Shown here: positions 52,950 through 62,800 of the stretch, one piece after another | Layout of the letters: each line of letters opens with the position of its first letter | How positions within the stretch are numbered: position 1 is the first letter of the stretch | Source of the DNA: Arachidicoccus rhizosphaerae | GTDB lineage: Bacteria > Bacteroidota > Bacteroidia > Chitinophagales > Chitinophagaceae | DNA length: 64,000 bases | Direction of reading: 5' to 3' | Assembly (NCBI RefSeq): GCF_900107765.1 | Contig: NZ_FNQY01000008.1 | Location: 62,001 to 126,000 of the forward strand | The notes under the pieces: generated by a model | Database searches by the model: none | The model's input: only the letters and a program-made list of their open reading frames with translations | What the model was told of the DNA's origin: nothing | Made by a program: the position numbers and the translations under genes

Positions 52950-53627
52950 TTATTGGTACCTCAGATCACTGGCTTTTGGCGCGTCATCCTCCGGTGGCAG
53001 GGTTTGAGAGATATACTGCCCTTCATAGGGCGGGAGCGCCGACAGGGTTGCCTGAATATTTTCATTCCATTTTGCCTGGTTGGCTAAGAGGAGGCCGTGC
53101 AGGGTCTGTCTTTCATAAATCTGCTGGACTTTGGACAGTTCCTTATTCATAATGGTCATGACCTTTGCTATTTCCGCCTGAAAATTATTGGTGAACCTGA
53201 TCTGTTTTAATTGCTGATATGTTTTTCTGGTATATATCTCGTTGAGATCAAAATGTCCTTGTTCATGCTTTAATAACCCGCTGTCCTGAAGGGCGTCCGC
53301 CGAAACCCAGGATTTGTTATAACTGAACCGGTTGGTCATGGAAATTTTCAGCACTCTTTGCAGATCCGTATTGCTGACGCTGACCTCTACACCGGGCTGG
53401 CTGCTGGTAACGGCACCTACGGATAAGGTCTGTTTTTTTCTGGCCGGCTGGACGACCCTGAAATTATCAAAAGTCAGCCCGGAAGGGCTCCAGTTTACGT
53501 CACGCGTCGAATCAGTGAATTGGGCCTTGCCCGTATTAAACAGCAGCAGGGTTAAAAATAACCCTGCCATGCAATATAAAATGCCTTTTTTTATAGATGG
53601 ATGGGTTCTTTTAGTAATGATGGACAT
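52950..53627 (-). CDS. DUF922 secreted putative zinc protease
   Basis: 225 residues from ATG 53627; the longer frame adds 16 residues. The signal peptide (about 12-35, NTGKAQ) is followed by a beta-rich part and the motif LLKHEQGHFDLNEIY, an HExxH-type zinc site. DUF922 proteins are predicted secreted metalloproteases of unknown substrate. Monocistronic. Confidence 0.82.
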   Translation of the reverse strand: MSIITKRTHPSIKKGILYCMAGLFLTLLLFNTGKAQFTDSTRDVNWSPSGLTFDNFRVVQPARKKQTLSVGAVTSSQPGVEVSVSNTDLQRVLKISMTNRFSYNKSWVSADALQDSGLLKHEQGHFDLNEIYTRKTYQQLKQIRFTNNFQAEIAKVMTIMNKELSKVQQIYERQTLHGLLLANQAKWNENIQATLSALPPYEGQYISQTLPPEDDAPKASDLRYQ

Positions 53628-53734
53628 AGCTATTAGACTAAGTTTATTACCGCAAGTTACATGCAAAATCCACATCTCAGAACCGGCCCCGGTCGAATTA
53701 GGAACTTATATATAAAAAATTATAATAATTTAGG

Positions 53735-55129
53735 TTAATATTTTTTATTTAAGTCCCAATTTTCAATTTCCTTGACAACTGCATCCAGGAACATGGACCC
53801 CATTGCCCCGTCAATAATGCGGTGGTCATAGCTGAGCGATAAAATCATGATATGACGGATACCAATGGTGTCTCCCATAGGCGTTTCTATCACCACCGGT
53901 CTTTTTTTAATAGTACCAATGGCCAGGATGGCCACCTGGGGCTGGTTGATAATGGGCGTCCCTCCCAGACTGCCAAAGCTGCCCACATTGGTCAGCGTAA
54001 AAGTGCCTTCCTGGGTGTCAGCCGGCTTCAACTGGTTATTACGTGCCCTAAAGGCCAGATCATTAACCGCTTTACTAAGCCCCACCAGGTTCAGATGATC
54101 TGCATTTTTAATGACCGGAACAATCAGGTTGCCCGAAGGCAGGGCGGTAGCCATACCAATATTGATACTTTTTTTAATAATAATCTGGTTGCCGTCTACG
54201 GAACTGTTGATGAGTGGAAAGCGTTTGATGGTTCTGGCCACACAATCCACAAACAGAGGGGTAAACGTTATTTTCGTCTTTTCCCGGGCTTCAAAGTCCT
54301 TTTTGACTTTTTCTCGCCACTGCACCATATGGGTAACATCCACTTCCGCAAAACTGGTGACCGTGGCATAGGTATTCTGACTGTCTTTCATGTGTTTGGC
54401 AATCAGTTTACGCATCCGGTCCATTTCAATGACCTCGGTTTCTCCGCTGAAACTACTCATTGCGGATGTGCTGCTGCCAGCCGGCTTAGAAGCCGTGGGA
54501 GGGGAGACTGCACTTGTAGCCGGGGTGCTTGCGGGCACAGCAGCTCTTGCTCCCAGATAATTCAGTAAATCTTTTTTAGTGAGCCTACCTTCATTACCGG
54601 TTCCGGTAATACGGGCAAGTTCCATCGGATCTATGCCCTCTTTAGCGGCAATACTCATGACCAGGGGAGAATAAAATCCGTTATTGCCCTGCTGGTTATG
54701 GGTTGTTGGAAGGCTCGAGGAGTCGACTACGGGCAGATAAGGCACGGTAAGTTCAGCGCCCGGTGCCGGTGTCTCGGAGGCGTTATCTTCATCCTTAAAA
54801 GTGTCCTTTGAGGAGTCTTGCGGTATTTTTTCGCTGATTTCTCTTTTGGCCGTTTCTGAATCTGCTGTATCTGTCAGATCGGCTGTCGCATCTGATTCAA
54901 TCAGCGCAATGGTTGCCCCTACCGGAGCGACCTGGTTTTCTTCAAATAATACTTCTTTTAATATACCACTCACGGTAGAAGGCACTTCGCTGTCCACCTT
55001 ATCGGTGGCAATTTCCAGGACCATTTCCTCTTCCTGGACCTGATCTCCTGGTTGTTTTAGCCATTTAAGGACCGTTGCTTCTATTATACCTTCGCCGAGA
55101 GCCGGCATTTTCAGTTCAATTAACGCCAT
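53735..55129 (-). CDS. Dihydrolipoamide acyltransferase (2-oxoacid dehydrogenase E2)
   Basis: 464 residues from ATG 55129. One lipoyl domain (LKMPALGEG, EIATDKVDSE with lipoyl-Lys K44), an Asp/Glu/Ser-rich linker, a peripheral subunit-binding domain (SPLVMSIAAKEGIDPMEL, GNEGRLTKKDLLNYL), an Ala/Pro/Ser linker and the catalytic domain ending in SYDHRIIDGAMG with the active-site His. It most resembles branched-chain-type E2. No E1 or E3 gene is adjacent. It lies 70 nt downstream of cinA on the same strand. Confidence 0.93.
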   Translation of the reverse strand: MALIELKMPALGEGIIEATVLKWLKQPGDQVQEEEMVLEIATDKVDSEVPSTVSGILKEVLFEENQVAPVGATIALIESDATADLTDTADSETAKREISEKIPQDSSKDTFKDEDNASETPAPGAELTVPYLPVVDSSSLPTTHNQQGNNGFYSPLVMSIAAKEGIDPMELARITGTGNEGRLTKKDLLNYLGARAAVPASTPATSAVSPPTASKPAGSSTSAMSSFSGETEVIEMDRMRKLIAKHMKDSQNTYATVTSFAEVDVTHMVQWREKVKKDFEAREKTKITFTPLFVDCVARTIKRFPLINSSVDGNQIIIKKSINIGMATALPSGNLIVPVIKNADHLNLVGLSKAVNDLAFRARNNQLKPADTQEGTFTLTNVGSFGSLGGTPIINQPQVAILAIGTIKKRPVVIETPMGDTIGIRHIMILSLSYDHRIIDGAMGSMFLDAVVKEIENWDLNKKY

Positions 55130-55199
55130 AAATAATTTTTTGTGCCTGGATATAGCAGTTGTTGCTTTTTCCGGGCCTGGAAAAGTACGATTAAGTTTG

Positions 55200-56468
55200 C
55201 TAACCTGGAAATTCAGGTAAGGGGTTTTCCGCTTCAATCAGTTTGCGTAACAGATTAAGCGCCTGTAGGGTAGTGGCTTCCCGGTTATGAAGCCGGTCAT
55301 ACCTGAAATGGCATAACTTAGTCACCACCTCCCGCTCGCTGGCTACTGCTATCCAGACGGTGCCAACGGGCTTATCCTCAGTGCCGCCCGTAGGTCCCAG
55401 TATGCCGGAAACGGCTATGCTATAATCCGCATGCATCAGTATACGGACTTGTTTGGCCATTTGTATGACGACCGGTTCGCTCACGGCTCCCTCCGTCTTT
55501 AGGACGGAGGCGGGAACTTTGAGCAAATTTTCTTTAACGGCATTGTCATAGCTGACAACGCTGCCATGAATATAGGCGGAGGCGCCGCTAAGGGCTGTTA
55601 ACCCTGCCGCCAGATAACCGCCCGTGCAGCTTTCTGCCGTGGTCACTCTTTTATTAAACTTTATAAGCAGGGCGGCGATTAGTTCCGGCAGACTGATATC
55701 CTGATCGGTCACGACAATCTCGCTTAAACGCTCTTTAATCTGATGAAAATACGTATCGATTAGGCTGGAATCGCCTGACTGCAGGACTTCAGTCAGCCTT
55801 AACCGGACTGCCTGATGACCAGGCAGGTACGCTAATTTGATATTGCCGGGTAAATGATCTTCAATATCTGCAATGCGCTCTGCCACAAAGGATTCTCCCA
55901 GTCCCATGGTGGTCATGGTCCGGTGGGATACTTCCCCTAAGGAAAATTTTGTTTGAATCGCTTTTAAAACATACTGTTCTGTCAGCCCTTTCATTTCATA
56001 GGGAACACCGGGAAGGCTGAAAAAGAGCTTGCCCGCTCTTTCAAACTGCATGCCGGGCGCTGTTCCACGTGAATTCAGTAAAACGGTGCATACATCCGGT
56101 ACCTCGGCCTGCTGAATATTGACCGGCAGCATGGGGCGGTTGGATTTTTCAAATATCCCTTTGATGATTTCCAGGGAAGGTTCATGCAGCACCAGTTTAC
56201 CTCCGAAGTATTCATTTAGAATCCCCTTGGTTAAATCATCCTTGGTGGGGCCCAGACCTCCCGTGATAATGATAATGTCTGAACTGGCGGAAGCCTCATC
56301 CAGCGCCTGTAAAATATCCGTTTCATTATCGCCGATAAGCACGCGCCGGCTCACCCAGACCCCAATACTATTGAGTACCTGGCCCAGCCAAGCGCCGTTG
56401 GTATCGATGACCTGGCCAATTAGTAATTCATCCCCAATCGTTAGAATCGTAGCGGTTACACGCTGCAT
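55200..56468 (-). CDS. cinA: CinA-family protein (nicotinamide-nucleotide amidase/ADP-ribose pyrophosphatase type)
   Basis: 422 residues from ATG 56468. An N-terminal MoCF-like domain (ILTIGDELLIGQVIDTNGAWL, TGGLGPTKDDLT) and a C-terminal PncC-like amidase domain (TTAESCTGGYLA, VSGILGPTGGTEDKPVGTVW) give the full two-domain layout. The protein helps recycle NAD breakdown products by deamidating NMN. It is followed by the E2 gene on the same strand. Confidence 0.94.
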   Translation of the reverse strand: MQRVTATILTIGDELLIGQVIDTNGAWLGQVLNSIGVWVSRRVLIGDNETDILQALDEASASSDIIIITGGLGPTKDDLTKGILNEYFGGKLVLHEPSLEIIKGIFEKSNRPMLPVNIQQAEVPDVCTVLLNSRGTAPGMQFERAGKLFFSLPGVPYEMKGLTEQYVLKAIQTKFSLGEVSHRTMTTMGLGESFVAERIADIEDHLPGNIKLAYLPGHQAVRLRLTEVLQSGDSSLIDTYFHQIKERLSEIVVTDQDISLPELIAALLIKFNKRVTTAESCTGGYLAAGLTALSGASAYIHGSVVSYDNAVKENLLKVPASVLKTEGAVSEPVVIQMAKQVRILMHADYSIAVSGILGPTGGTEDKPVGTVWIAVASEREVVTKLCHFRYDRLHNREATTLQALNLLRKLIEAENPLPEFPG

Positions 56469-56635
56469 AGATGACTTATTAGTTGGGTGCAATTTACTAA
56501 AAAATAGGGTTTATGAAAATGAGAATGGATTAATTGTTAATAAGATAGATACGTATATGTATATTATTTTATTTGTAGATGCCGGCTTTTTAAAGCGCAA
56601 CTGGCATGCTGCTGATATCACTTTTTTGGGGCAGA

Positions 56636-57892
56636 CTATACTGCAGGTACCGCATCTTCTTCTATATAGTCCAGGTCTTTGTGGAAGGATTCCCTTAGGC
56701 GGCTGAGTGAAAAAAGGGCTATGGCCACCAGCAAAAATAGCATGATATAAGCTGCCGGAATCAGGGAGAATTTTTTGACAAATACCTCAAAAAGCAAGGT
56801 AATGGGGATCAGGGCGCCTCTGACAAAATTCGGGACGGTGGTGGTCACCGTGGCTCTTAAATTAGTCCCGAACTGTTCAGCTGCAATGGTGACAAAATTA
56901 GCCCAGTAGCCCACTCCAAGACCAATAATAAAAGCCAAATAGTTAAATTGTGTGGGAGTGATGCCTTTGTAATTCAGGTAATAGGTGCAGCTGCCCAGGG
57001 TAAACAGGCAAAAGATCAGAATGACTTTTTTTCTGGATTTCAGTAGCTGAGACAACAGTCCGGCTACCAAATCGCCAAAGGATATGCCAATATAGGCGAA
57101 CATGATGCCGCTGCCCGCGTCCAGCACCCCTTTAGCCTCCAGATGCCTGCCGATTTCCGGGGCCTGGGTCAGTAAAATTCCTACGACAAACCACAGCGGT
57201 AAACCGATCAGTATACAATGGATATATTTGACCAGTCTGGATTTATTGCCAAGCAGCATGCCAAGGCTGCCTTTTTTGACCTGACTGTTTTTAGCGGTCT
57301 GCTCAAACATACCGGATTCAAAAATCCCCAGCCTTAAAAATAGTAATACGATGCCCAGCCCGCCCCCTACAAAATAGGCGTTGCGCCAGTCAAAATAATG
57401 GGAGACCTCTTTGGCCGCTACCGCCCCGAATAAACCGACCACAGCCACCATCATCGTACCGTAACCTCTTTTCTCCTTGGGCATGGTTTCGGCAACCAGG
57501 GTAATGCCGGCTCCCAGTTCCCCTGCCAGGCCTATGCCGGCAATAAACCGGATAAAGGCATACATATTTACATCCTGGACAAACCCGTTACAGATATTGG
57601 CGATAGAGTATAACAGAATAGACCCAAAAAGTACTTTTAAGCGGCCGTAGCGGTCGCCCATAACACCCCAGATGATACCGCCGATCAAGAGCCCGGCCAT
57701 CTGCATATTAAGGATATATTCTCCCATCTGGCGCATTTCTCTTTCTAAAACACCGATATCCTTTAAACTCTGAATTCTGACAATGGAAAAAATCAGTAAA
57801 TCATAGATGTCTACAAAATACCCCAGGGAGGCTACCAGGACCAGTAAAATGATGTTTTTGTTGCTATTGTTCTGTAGCGGACTTGCAGTCAT
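56636..57892 (-). CDS. MFS transporter (metabolite:H+ symporter type)
   Basis: 418 residues, twelve predicted helices. The loop 2-3 motif GDRYGRLKVLFGS and a similar half-repeat later (GVGYWANFVTIAAEQFGTNLRA) fit the metabolite:H+ symporter branch with ShiA/ProP-like proteins. The substrate is unknown. Monocistronic. Confidence 0.88.
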   Translation of the reverse strand: MTASPLQNNSNKNIILLVLVASLGYFVDIYDLLIFSIVRIQSLKDIGVLEREMRQMGEYILNMQMAGLLIGGIIWGVMGDRYGRLKVLFGSILLYSIANICNGFVQDVNMYAFIRFIAGIGLAGELGAGITLVAETMPKEKRGYGTMMVAVVGLFGAVAAKEVSHYFDWRNAYFVGGGLGIVLLFLRLGIFESGMFEQTAKNSQVKKGSLGMLLGNKSRLVKYIHCILIGLPLWFVVGILLTQAPEIGRHLEAKGVLDAGSGIMFAYIGISFGDLVAGLLSQLLKSRKKVILIFCLFTLGSCTYYLNYKGITPTQFNYLAFIIGLGVGYWANFVTIAAEQFGTNLRATVTTTVPNFVRGALIPITLLFEVFVKKFSLIPAAYIMLFLLVAIALFSLSRLRESFHKDLDYIEEDAVPAV

Positions 57893-58035
57893 AAAAGAAA
57901 ATTTTCCAAATTTACCTCGTAATTTAAATACTGCTGGGTATTTTCCGGAAAAACTTCCACCGACTTGCAGGATTTATGTTCCTGAACAGGTAGGCTTGCA
58001 GCAAGGTGGGAGGGAGGTGCCGGCTTTGGTATTAG

Positions 58036-58063
58036 AAAAAATACCCGGACGGGAGTCCGGGTA
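58036..58063 (-). terminator. Intrinsic terminator of the Smr gene
   Basis: Read on the minus strand: TACCCGGAC, loop TCCC, GTCCGGGTA, then six T. A 9-bp GC-rich stem with a T-run, about 115 nt past the Smr gene stop (58177). Confidence 0.8.
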
Positions 58064-58176
58064 TGCGCAAGAAATTATCTATTTAAAAAAGTCCGGTTAC
58101 GGGAAGTGGCATCAAAAAAGGTTGTTCTTTTTCAAAGCACAGGCACATGGCCTCCTTAAGAGCAGGACTTTTGTGA

Positions 58177-59217
58177 TTAATACTGGAAAAATATTTCAGT
58201 TGCACCAAAGCCAAAACGGGCGTCGAACTGATTGACAAAACTTTTTACTTCTTTTCTGTTTTTGAGTAACTGATGAATTTCCTCCTTGAGTTTTCCTTTA
58301 CCTACGCCGTGAATCACAATGAGATTAGGTTGACGGTTAATAACGGCGATCTCATACCATTTTTCAAACTCTCGTAGCTGGAGTTGCAGCATTTCAAAAT
58401 GAGACAATCCTTTTGGATTATCCGTAATTTTATCAATATGCAGATCCACCACACTTCTGACGGCTGGCAGGGTCTCCTTAAATTTTTTGGCGGGTACTAC
58501 CTTGTATCCCAGCTTAGTTAAGGAGCTTAGATCCATATTATCCGATGCTTTCACCTGTTTTTCCCTCGCCGGGTATTTTTCCAGTAAAGAATAGGAAATA
58601 GTCGGTTCGTTTTTGTCTTTAATCTCTTCAACCTTATTGAAAACCTGTCTGGGTTTTAATTTTAATTGCGTCTCAAAGTATTCTGCCCGGCTATCGTCTT
58701 TTTTACTCAGAGAGAATTCAACGGAAAAATGAGGATAGTCATTTAAATCGGAAAAGTCCATGTCGTGTATATAGACATCTTTATGGGCCAGTACTTCTGA
58801 TTTTAGTTCAAAACTGACCTGTCCGTTTTTCTCATACTGATAGTAGTATAACAAATTATCGCTGGTCTGATTGACCAGGTAGACCTTAAAATAATCTACA
58901 ATGTCATCCCCGAATTCATCCAGGGCATATTTGGGAAGCAGGGTCAGCCAGACACCGTTTTCCGCCTTGATATGATTGGTCTGGCTTTTTTTCTCTACCG
59001 GTATCTGGTCGATAAAAACCTTGTCTTTTTTGGGAGCCGGAACCACCGGTTTTTGAGAGAACCTTTTAAAATATGGAAAATCTATCTGATCGATATAGAT
59101 GGGAAATTTAACGCCGCGTACTTCTACGATGACCATCTGGTCGTCCATGATTTCCAAGACACGTCCTTCTTCATTTGTTTGTAAGACCAGTATTTCGTCG
59201 CCAACTTGATATTTCAT
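58177..59217 (-). CDS. DUF2027 and Smr-domain protein
   Basis: 346 residues. The N-terminal DUF2027 part (about 1-200; VGDEILVLQTNEEGRVLEI, an SH3-like barrel followed by a beta domain) joins a C-terminal Smr domain (about 258-346; VDLHIDKI, LIVIHGVGKGKLKEEIH, FGFGATEIFF). Smr domains are nucleases or nucleic-acid-binding modules, related to MutS2 and ribosome rescue. This fusion is typical of Bacteroidota; its substrate is unknown. A TATTTTTG box ends 4 nt before the ATG. Confidence 0.9.
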   Translation of the reverse strand: MKYQVGDEILVLQTNEEGRVLEIMDDQMVIVEVRGVKFPIYIDQIDFPYFKRFSQKPVVPAPKKDKVFIDQIPVEKKSQTNHIKAENGVWLTLLPKYALDEFGDDIVDYFKVYLVNQTSDNLLYYYQYEKNGQVSFELKSEVLAHKDVYIHDMDFSDLNDYPHFSVEFSLSKKDDSRAEYFETQLKLKPRQVFNKVEEIKDKNEPTISYSLLEKYPAREKQVKASDNMDLSSLTKLGYKVVPAKKFKETLPAVRSVVDLHIDKITDNPKGLSHFEMLQLQLREFEKWYEIAVINRQPNLIVIHGVGKGKLKEEIHQLLKNRKEVKSFVNQFDARFGFGATEIFFQY

Positions 59218-59221
59218 GAGG

Positions 59222-59229
59222 CAAAAATA
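59222..59229 (-). promoter_or_regulatory. Candidate -7 element directly before the Smr gene
   Basis: The minus strand reads TATTTTTG, ending 4 nt before the ATG at 59217. It implies a leaderless message, as for ubiE. The nearest upstream TTG is only 13 nt away, so spacing is off. Confidence 0.35.
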
Positions 59230-59246
59230 ATTATTTGTTCTGCAAT

Positions 59247-59293
59247 AAAAAATTCAGCCGTTCCTCTCTTATTGGTTCTAAGAGAAACGGCTG
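59247..59293 (-). terminator. Terminator after proS
   Basis: On the minus strand CAGCCGTT and AACGGCTG (8 bp, extended by CTCT/AGAG after one mismatch) form a hairpin followed by six T (59252-59247), 75 nt after the proS stop. Confidence 0.7.
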
Positions 59294-59367
59294 ATAAATA
59301 ATACCTTGCATTGAGGATGCTATAGGCTGAAGCAAAAATGCAACAGGTTGTAACAGTAGCATCTACA

Positions 59368-60846
59368 TTAATAAGCTCTGGCAAACAATACACGCTGTGT
59401 ACTGGGTTTGCCACTGAGGATACAGGTGCCGGCCTGCTGCGGGTTGTCCAAGGGGATACAGCGGATCGTGGCCTTGGTCAGCTCTTTGATTTTTTCCTCG
59501 GTTTCAGCGGTGCCGTCCCAATGGGCTGCCAGAAAACCCGGTTTTTCGTCCAGTAAACGGACAAATTCATCCCAGGAGTCAACCGGAGTGATTCTTGACT
59601 GCTGAAACGCCTTCGCCTTATTGAAGATGCTGGATTGAATGGTATCCAGCAGGGTGACAATCTGTTCATCCAGCCCTTCCAAAGCGTAGGTTGCCTTTTC
59701 TCTGGTATCCCGGCGGGCTACCTCTGCCTGCTTGTTTTCCAGATCACGCATGCCGATGGCAATTCTAAGGGGAACGCCTTTTTTCTCGTATTCTGCAAAT
59801 TTCCAGCCCGGTCTTTGATTGTCCGCATCATCATATTTCACCCGGACGCCCCTGGATTTTAATTTGTCGATAAAGGGAACGATAACTGCATCGATTTGCT
59901 GCTTTTGCTCCTCACCTTTAAAAATAGGAACAATGACCAGCTGAATAGGGGCGATTCGGGGAGGTAAAACCAGTCCCTCATCGTCACTGTGCGCCATAAC
60001 CAGACCGCCAATCAAACGTGTGGATACGCCCCAGCTTGTGGCCCACACATAATCCAGTTTATTTTGTTTATCGGAGAATTTAACGTCAAAGGCCTTGGCA
60101 AAATTCTGACCCAGAAAATGTGAGGTGCCGGCCTGCAGGGCTTTACCGTCCTGCATCAGGGCTTCTATGCAATAGGTGTCGACTGCTCCTGCAAATCGCT
60201 CACTTTCACTTTTAACGCCTCTGATAACGGGCACAGCCATATATTGTTCAACAAAGTCTCCGTATACATGCAGCATTTTTACGGCTTCCGCTACGGCTTC
60301 CTCCTGGGTAGCATGGGCCGTATGACCTTCCTGCCATAAAAACTCAGCTGTCCGTAAAAACAGACGAGTCCGCATTTCCCAACGGACAACATTGGCCCAT
60401 TGATTGATGAGCAGCGGGAGGTCTCTGTAAGACTGAATCCAGGTTTTATAGGTATTCCAGATAATAGCTTCTGAGGTAGGGCGCACGACCAGTTCCTCTT
60501 CCAGCCTGGCTTCCGGATCCACCATCAGTTTACCTTTGTTTTCAGGATCTCCTTTTAAACGGTAGTGGGTGACCACGGCACATTCTTTAGCAAATCCTTC
60601 CGCATTTTTTTCCTCTGCCTCAAAAAGGCTTTTGGGGACAAACAATGGAAAATAAGCATTCACATGACCGGTTTCCTTAAACATCCTGTCCAGTACATCC
60701 CTCATATTTTCCCAAAGTGCAAATCCGTAGGGTTTGATAACCATACAACCCCTGACTGCACTGTAGTCTGCCAGTTCTCCTTTGATTACCAAATCATTAT
60801 ACCATTGGGAATAATCCTCACTGCGGGATGTTATTTCTTTACTCAT
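59368..60846 (-). CDS. proS: Prolyl-tRNA synthetase, archaeal/eukaryotic-like type
   Basis: 492 residues. Class II motifs are visible ([55 protein letters not shown]) with an anticodon domain (IVPIFKGEE) and a C-terminal extension. Unlike E. coli ProRS it has no large editing insertion, as in the archaeal-like subclass common in Bacteroidota. Charges tRNA-Pro. It has its own promoter and terminator. Confidence 0.96.
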   Translation of the reverse strand: MSKEITSRSEDYSQWYNDLVIKGELADYSAVRGCMVIKPYGFALWENMRDVLDRMFKETGHVNAYFPLFVPKSLFEAEEKNAEGFAKECAVVTHYRLKGDPENKGKLMVDPEARLEEELVVRPTSEAIIWNTYKTWIQSYRDLPLLINQWANVVRWEMRTRLFLRTAEFLWQEGHTAHATQEEAVAEAVKMLHVYGDFVEQYMAVPVIRGVKSESERFAGAVDTYCIEALMQDGKALQAGTSHFLGQNFAKAFDVKFSDKQNKLDYVWATSWGVSTRLIGGLVMAHSDDEGLVLPPRIAPIQLVIVPIFKGEEQKQQIDAVIVPFIDKLKSRGVRVKYDDADNQRPGWKFAEYEKKGVPLRIAIGMRDLENKQAEVARRDTREKATYALEGLDEQIVTLLDTIQSSIFNKAKAFQQSRITPVDSWDEFVRLLDEKPGFLAAHWDGTAETEEKIKELTKATIRCIPLDNPQQAGTCILSGKPSTQRVLFARAY

Positions 60847-61153
60847 CTTATTTTGTGTTCAATAATATATTAATGTGATGCTGGTTTACTGTAGTTTATT
60901 TAACGATTTATTAAGTTTTAAAGATTAACTACTTGTCTAATAAAAAGTCTAATAAAATAGGTTGCAAAAGTACTAACTTCGCAGGTAATTTAACAACCTA
61001 AGGTTTAAAGTTTTGAATTTGACAAAAATAGCTTAAATTTAAGCAGTTTGTGTAGCAAAATGACTGATATTTACGTTATTAAAGTCGATGAAAGCAACCG
61101 GGCAACTGACAAGCAAAAATGAAAAAAGCGCCCGTGCATTAAAATATTGAACA
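60847..61153. other. Intergenic region between divergent proS and lipoprotein genes
   Basis: 307 nt. It contains the proS promoter (60965-60996, minus strand). On the plus side I found no clear -7 box for the lipoprotein gene, only AT-rich sequence. Confidence 0.45.
60965..60996 (-). promoter_or_regulatory. Promoter for proS
   Basis: Minus strand: TTG (60996-60994), 21 nt, TACTTTTG (60972-60965), a full TTG/TAnnTTTG match. The expected leader is about 110 nt. Confidence 0.6.
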
Positions 61154-62110
61154 ATGAAAACTAAATTATTAACCGTCGGTATTGTGGCTCTTCTAATGGG
61201 AAGTTGTACGGTTGTCTATCAGGCAAGACCTGAGGATAGTTATGCCCGTAACAATCCCAATCAGTATAATAGCGATCAGTATTATAATCCTAATGATCAG
61301 GGGGATGACCTGGATGGCTATGATGAGAGTTGGGATGCAGATACCTCTGCCGGAGAAGAGCCCAAAATAGATTTTAACAGTGGAGCCTATGATAATGGCT
61401 ATGTATATAATCCGGCTTATTTCGGCGCTAACTTCTATGCCGGTAATCCTTTCTGGGGATTAGGCATGTATAGTGGCTGGGGCTGGGGATCTCCCTGGGG
61501 CTGGGGTGGCTATTCACCCTGGGGCTGGGGGATAGGCATCGGCTACGGCTGGGGCGGTTATTACGGCTGGGGTAGTATTTACACCGGTTGGGGCGGCTTC
61601 TATGGATGGCCAGGTTACTATGGCGGTTATTGGGGATATCCCTACTACGGCGGGGGTGGATATTATGGCGGTGGCTGGGGGTATTCTCCTTATATAGTAC
61701 GCAGGGCCACCCGGCATTCCAATCTGGTCACAAGAGATGGTCAGACCTTTGCCAGAACCTCTGCTGCAAGTCGTTGGTCTTCCAACAGGGATATGAATGT
61801 CAGCAACACAAGAGGTGTTCGTTCTTATCAGCCGTCTATCAGAGATGCGAGCAACAGCCGTTCAAGATATGAGCCCGCTAACCGGACTTACTCACAAAAC
61901 GGAAGTGGTAATACCATCCGTCGTACCGAACCTACAACCAGGAGTTACACGCCTGCCAACAGAAATACGACACCTTCCACGAGAAGCTATACACCTCCGA
62001 CCAGGAGTTATACACCGGCAACAAGAAGTTACTCTGCCCCTAGCAGAAGCAGCGGCGGTGGCGGCGGTGGTGGTGGCGGAGCTACGAGAAGCTCTGGCAG
62101 AAGCAGATAG
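61154..62110 (+). CDS. Gly/Trp/Tyr-rich low-complexity lipoprotein
   Basis: 318 residues. A short signal ends in a lipobox (LLMGSC), followed by an Asn/Asp/Tyr-rich acidic part, a glycine-tryptophan-tyrosine region (about 96-178: repeated GWGW, GWGG, YYGG), a basic Ser/Arg/Thr region with repeated TRSYTP units (about 258-290) and a nine-Gly run near the end. No catalytic domain. It is likely a surface-exposed structural or matrix-type lipoprotein. Function unknown; similar low-complexity lipoproteins occur in Bacteroidota. Confidence 0.75.
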   Translation: MKTKLLTVGIVALLMGSCTVVYQARPEDSYARNNPNQYNSDQYYNPNDQGDDLDGYDESWDADTSAGEEPKIDFNSGAYDNGYVYNPAYFGANFYAGNPFWGLGMYSGWGWGSPWGWGGYSPWGWGIGIGYGWGGYYGWGSIYTGWGGFYGWPGYYGGYWGYPYYGGGGYYGGGWGYSPYIVRRATRHSNLVTRDGQTFARTSAASRWSSNRDMNVSNTRGVRSYQPSIRDASNSRSRYEPANRTYSQNGSGNTIRRTEPTTRSYTPANRNTTPSTRSYTPPTRSYTPATRSYSAPSRSSGGGGGGGGGATRSSGRSR

Positions 62111-62155
62111 TTGTAACTCAGGTTATAGATAGGCCTGAATAAAATATAAAACGAT

Positions 62156-62206
62156 AAAAAAGCGCATGCCCGTTACCAGAGAAGGATAACGGGCATGCGC
62201 TTTTTT
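62156..62206. terminator. Perfect 20-bp bidirectional terminator
   Basis: Left arm 62156-62175 and right arm 62187-62206 are perfect 20-nt inverted repeats, GC-rich in the core with A6/T6 flanks, around an 11-nt loop. It serves the lipoprotein gene (+) and the DUF4870 gene (-). Confidence 0.9.
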
Positions 62207-62298
62207 ATCAGGCACTCCCAGCCATTACGCCTGCTGTAAACACCAGGTAAACGAAATAGCTGAAGCAGATGCAATGGTGCACACAATCAGGCCTGCTT

Positions 62299-62658
62299 TT
62301 ATTTAATAAGTCTTAAGGCAAAGGGGTACCGATAGAGTTTGCCTTCTGAGGCCTTGATGGTAGCTACTACCACCAATACGACATCAATGATTCCAATGAC
62401 CCAGAGTAGCAGGATCCCTACAATAGAGATAAACAGAATAATGCTGACAATGGCCAGCGTAATCTGAAAGTTGAGTGATTCCTTGGCATGTTCACTAACA
62501 AAGGACGATTCATCTTTTTTTACCAGATAAATAATTAAAGGCCCTAAAAAGGCACTGATAAATGTAATGATATGCGCCAGAAGTCCCAGGGTCTTTTCGT
62601 CCTGTGTGGGCGGCGTGGCCGGTTGGGTATCATGACCCAGGATAGAGCTATTTTCCAT
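62299..62658 (-). CDS. DUF4870-domain membrane protein
   Basis: 119 residues, three helices (about 26-45, 67-88 and 90-104). DUF4870/Tic20-like features: LGLLAHIITFISAFLGPLI, HAKESLNFQIT and a C-terminal basic YRYPFALRLIK. Small inner-membrane protein of unknown role. Monocistronic. Confidence 0.88.
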   Translation of the reverse strand: MENSSILGHDTQPATPPTQDEKTLGLLAHIITFISAFLGPLIIYLVKKDESSFVSEHAKESLNFQITLAIVSIILFISIVGILLLWVIGIIDVVLVVVATIKASEGKLYRYPFALRLIK

Positions 62659-62800
62659 AATTTAAGCTTTTATTTGAATTAAAGTTAGCATAAATATGGA
62701 TGCTGCCCCTAATTCCTGGAAAAAATACCGGATTTAGGGGAGATCGCCGTCCGCTGAATTTGAGTGGCTATAAGGATGGCTATGGGCGCCTGGTTCTTTT

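Noticed and set aside
52886-53152. 88-codon plus-strand frame over the DUF922 gene
   Set aside because: Mostly antisense to a well-supported gene.
57807-58235. 142-codon plus-strand frame between the MFS and Smr genes
   Set aside because: It overlaps both flanking genes in antisense and runs through the minus-strand terminator; not a credible protein.
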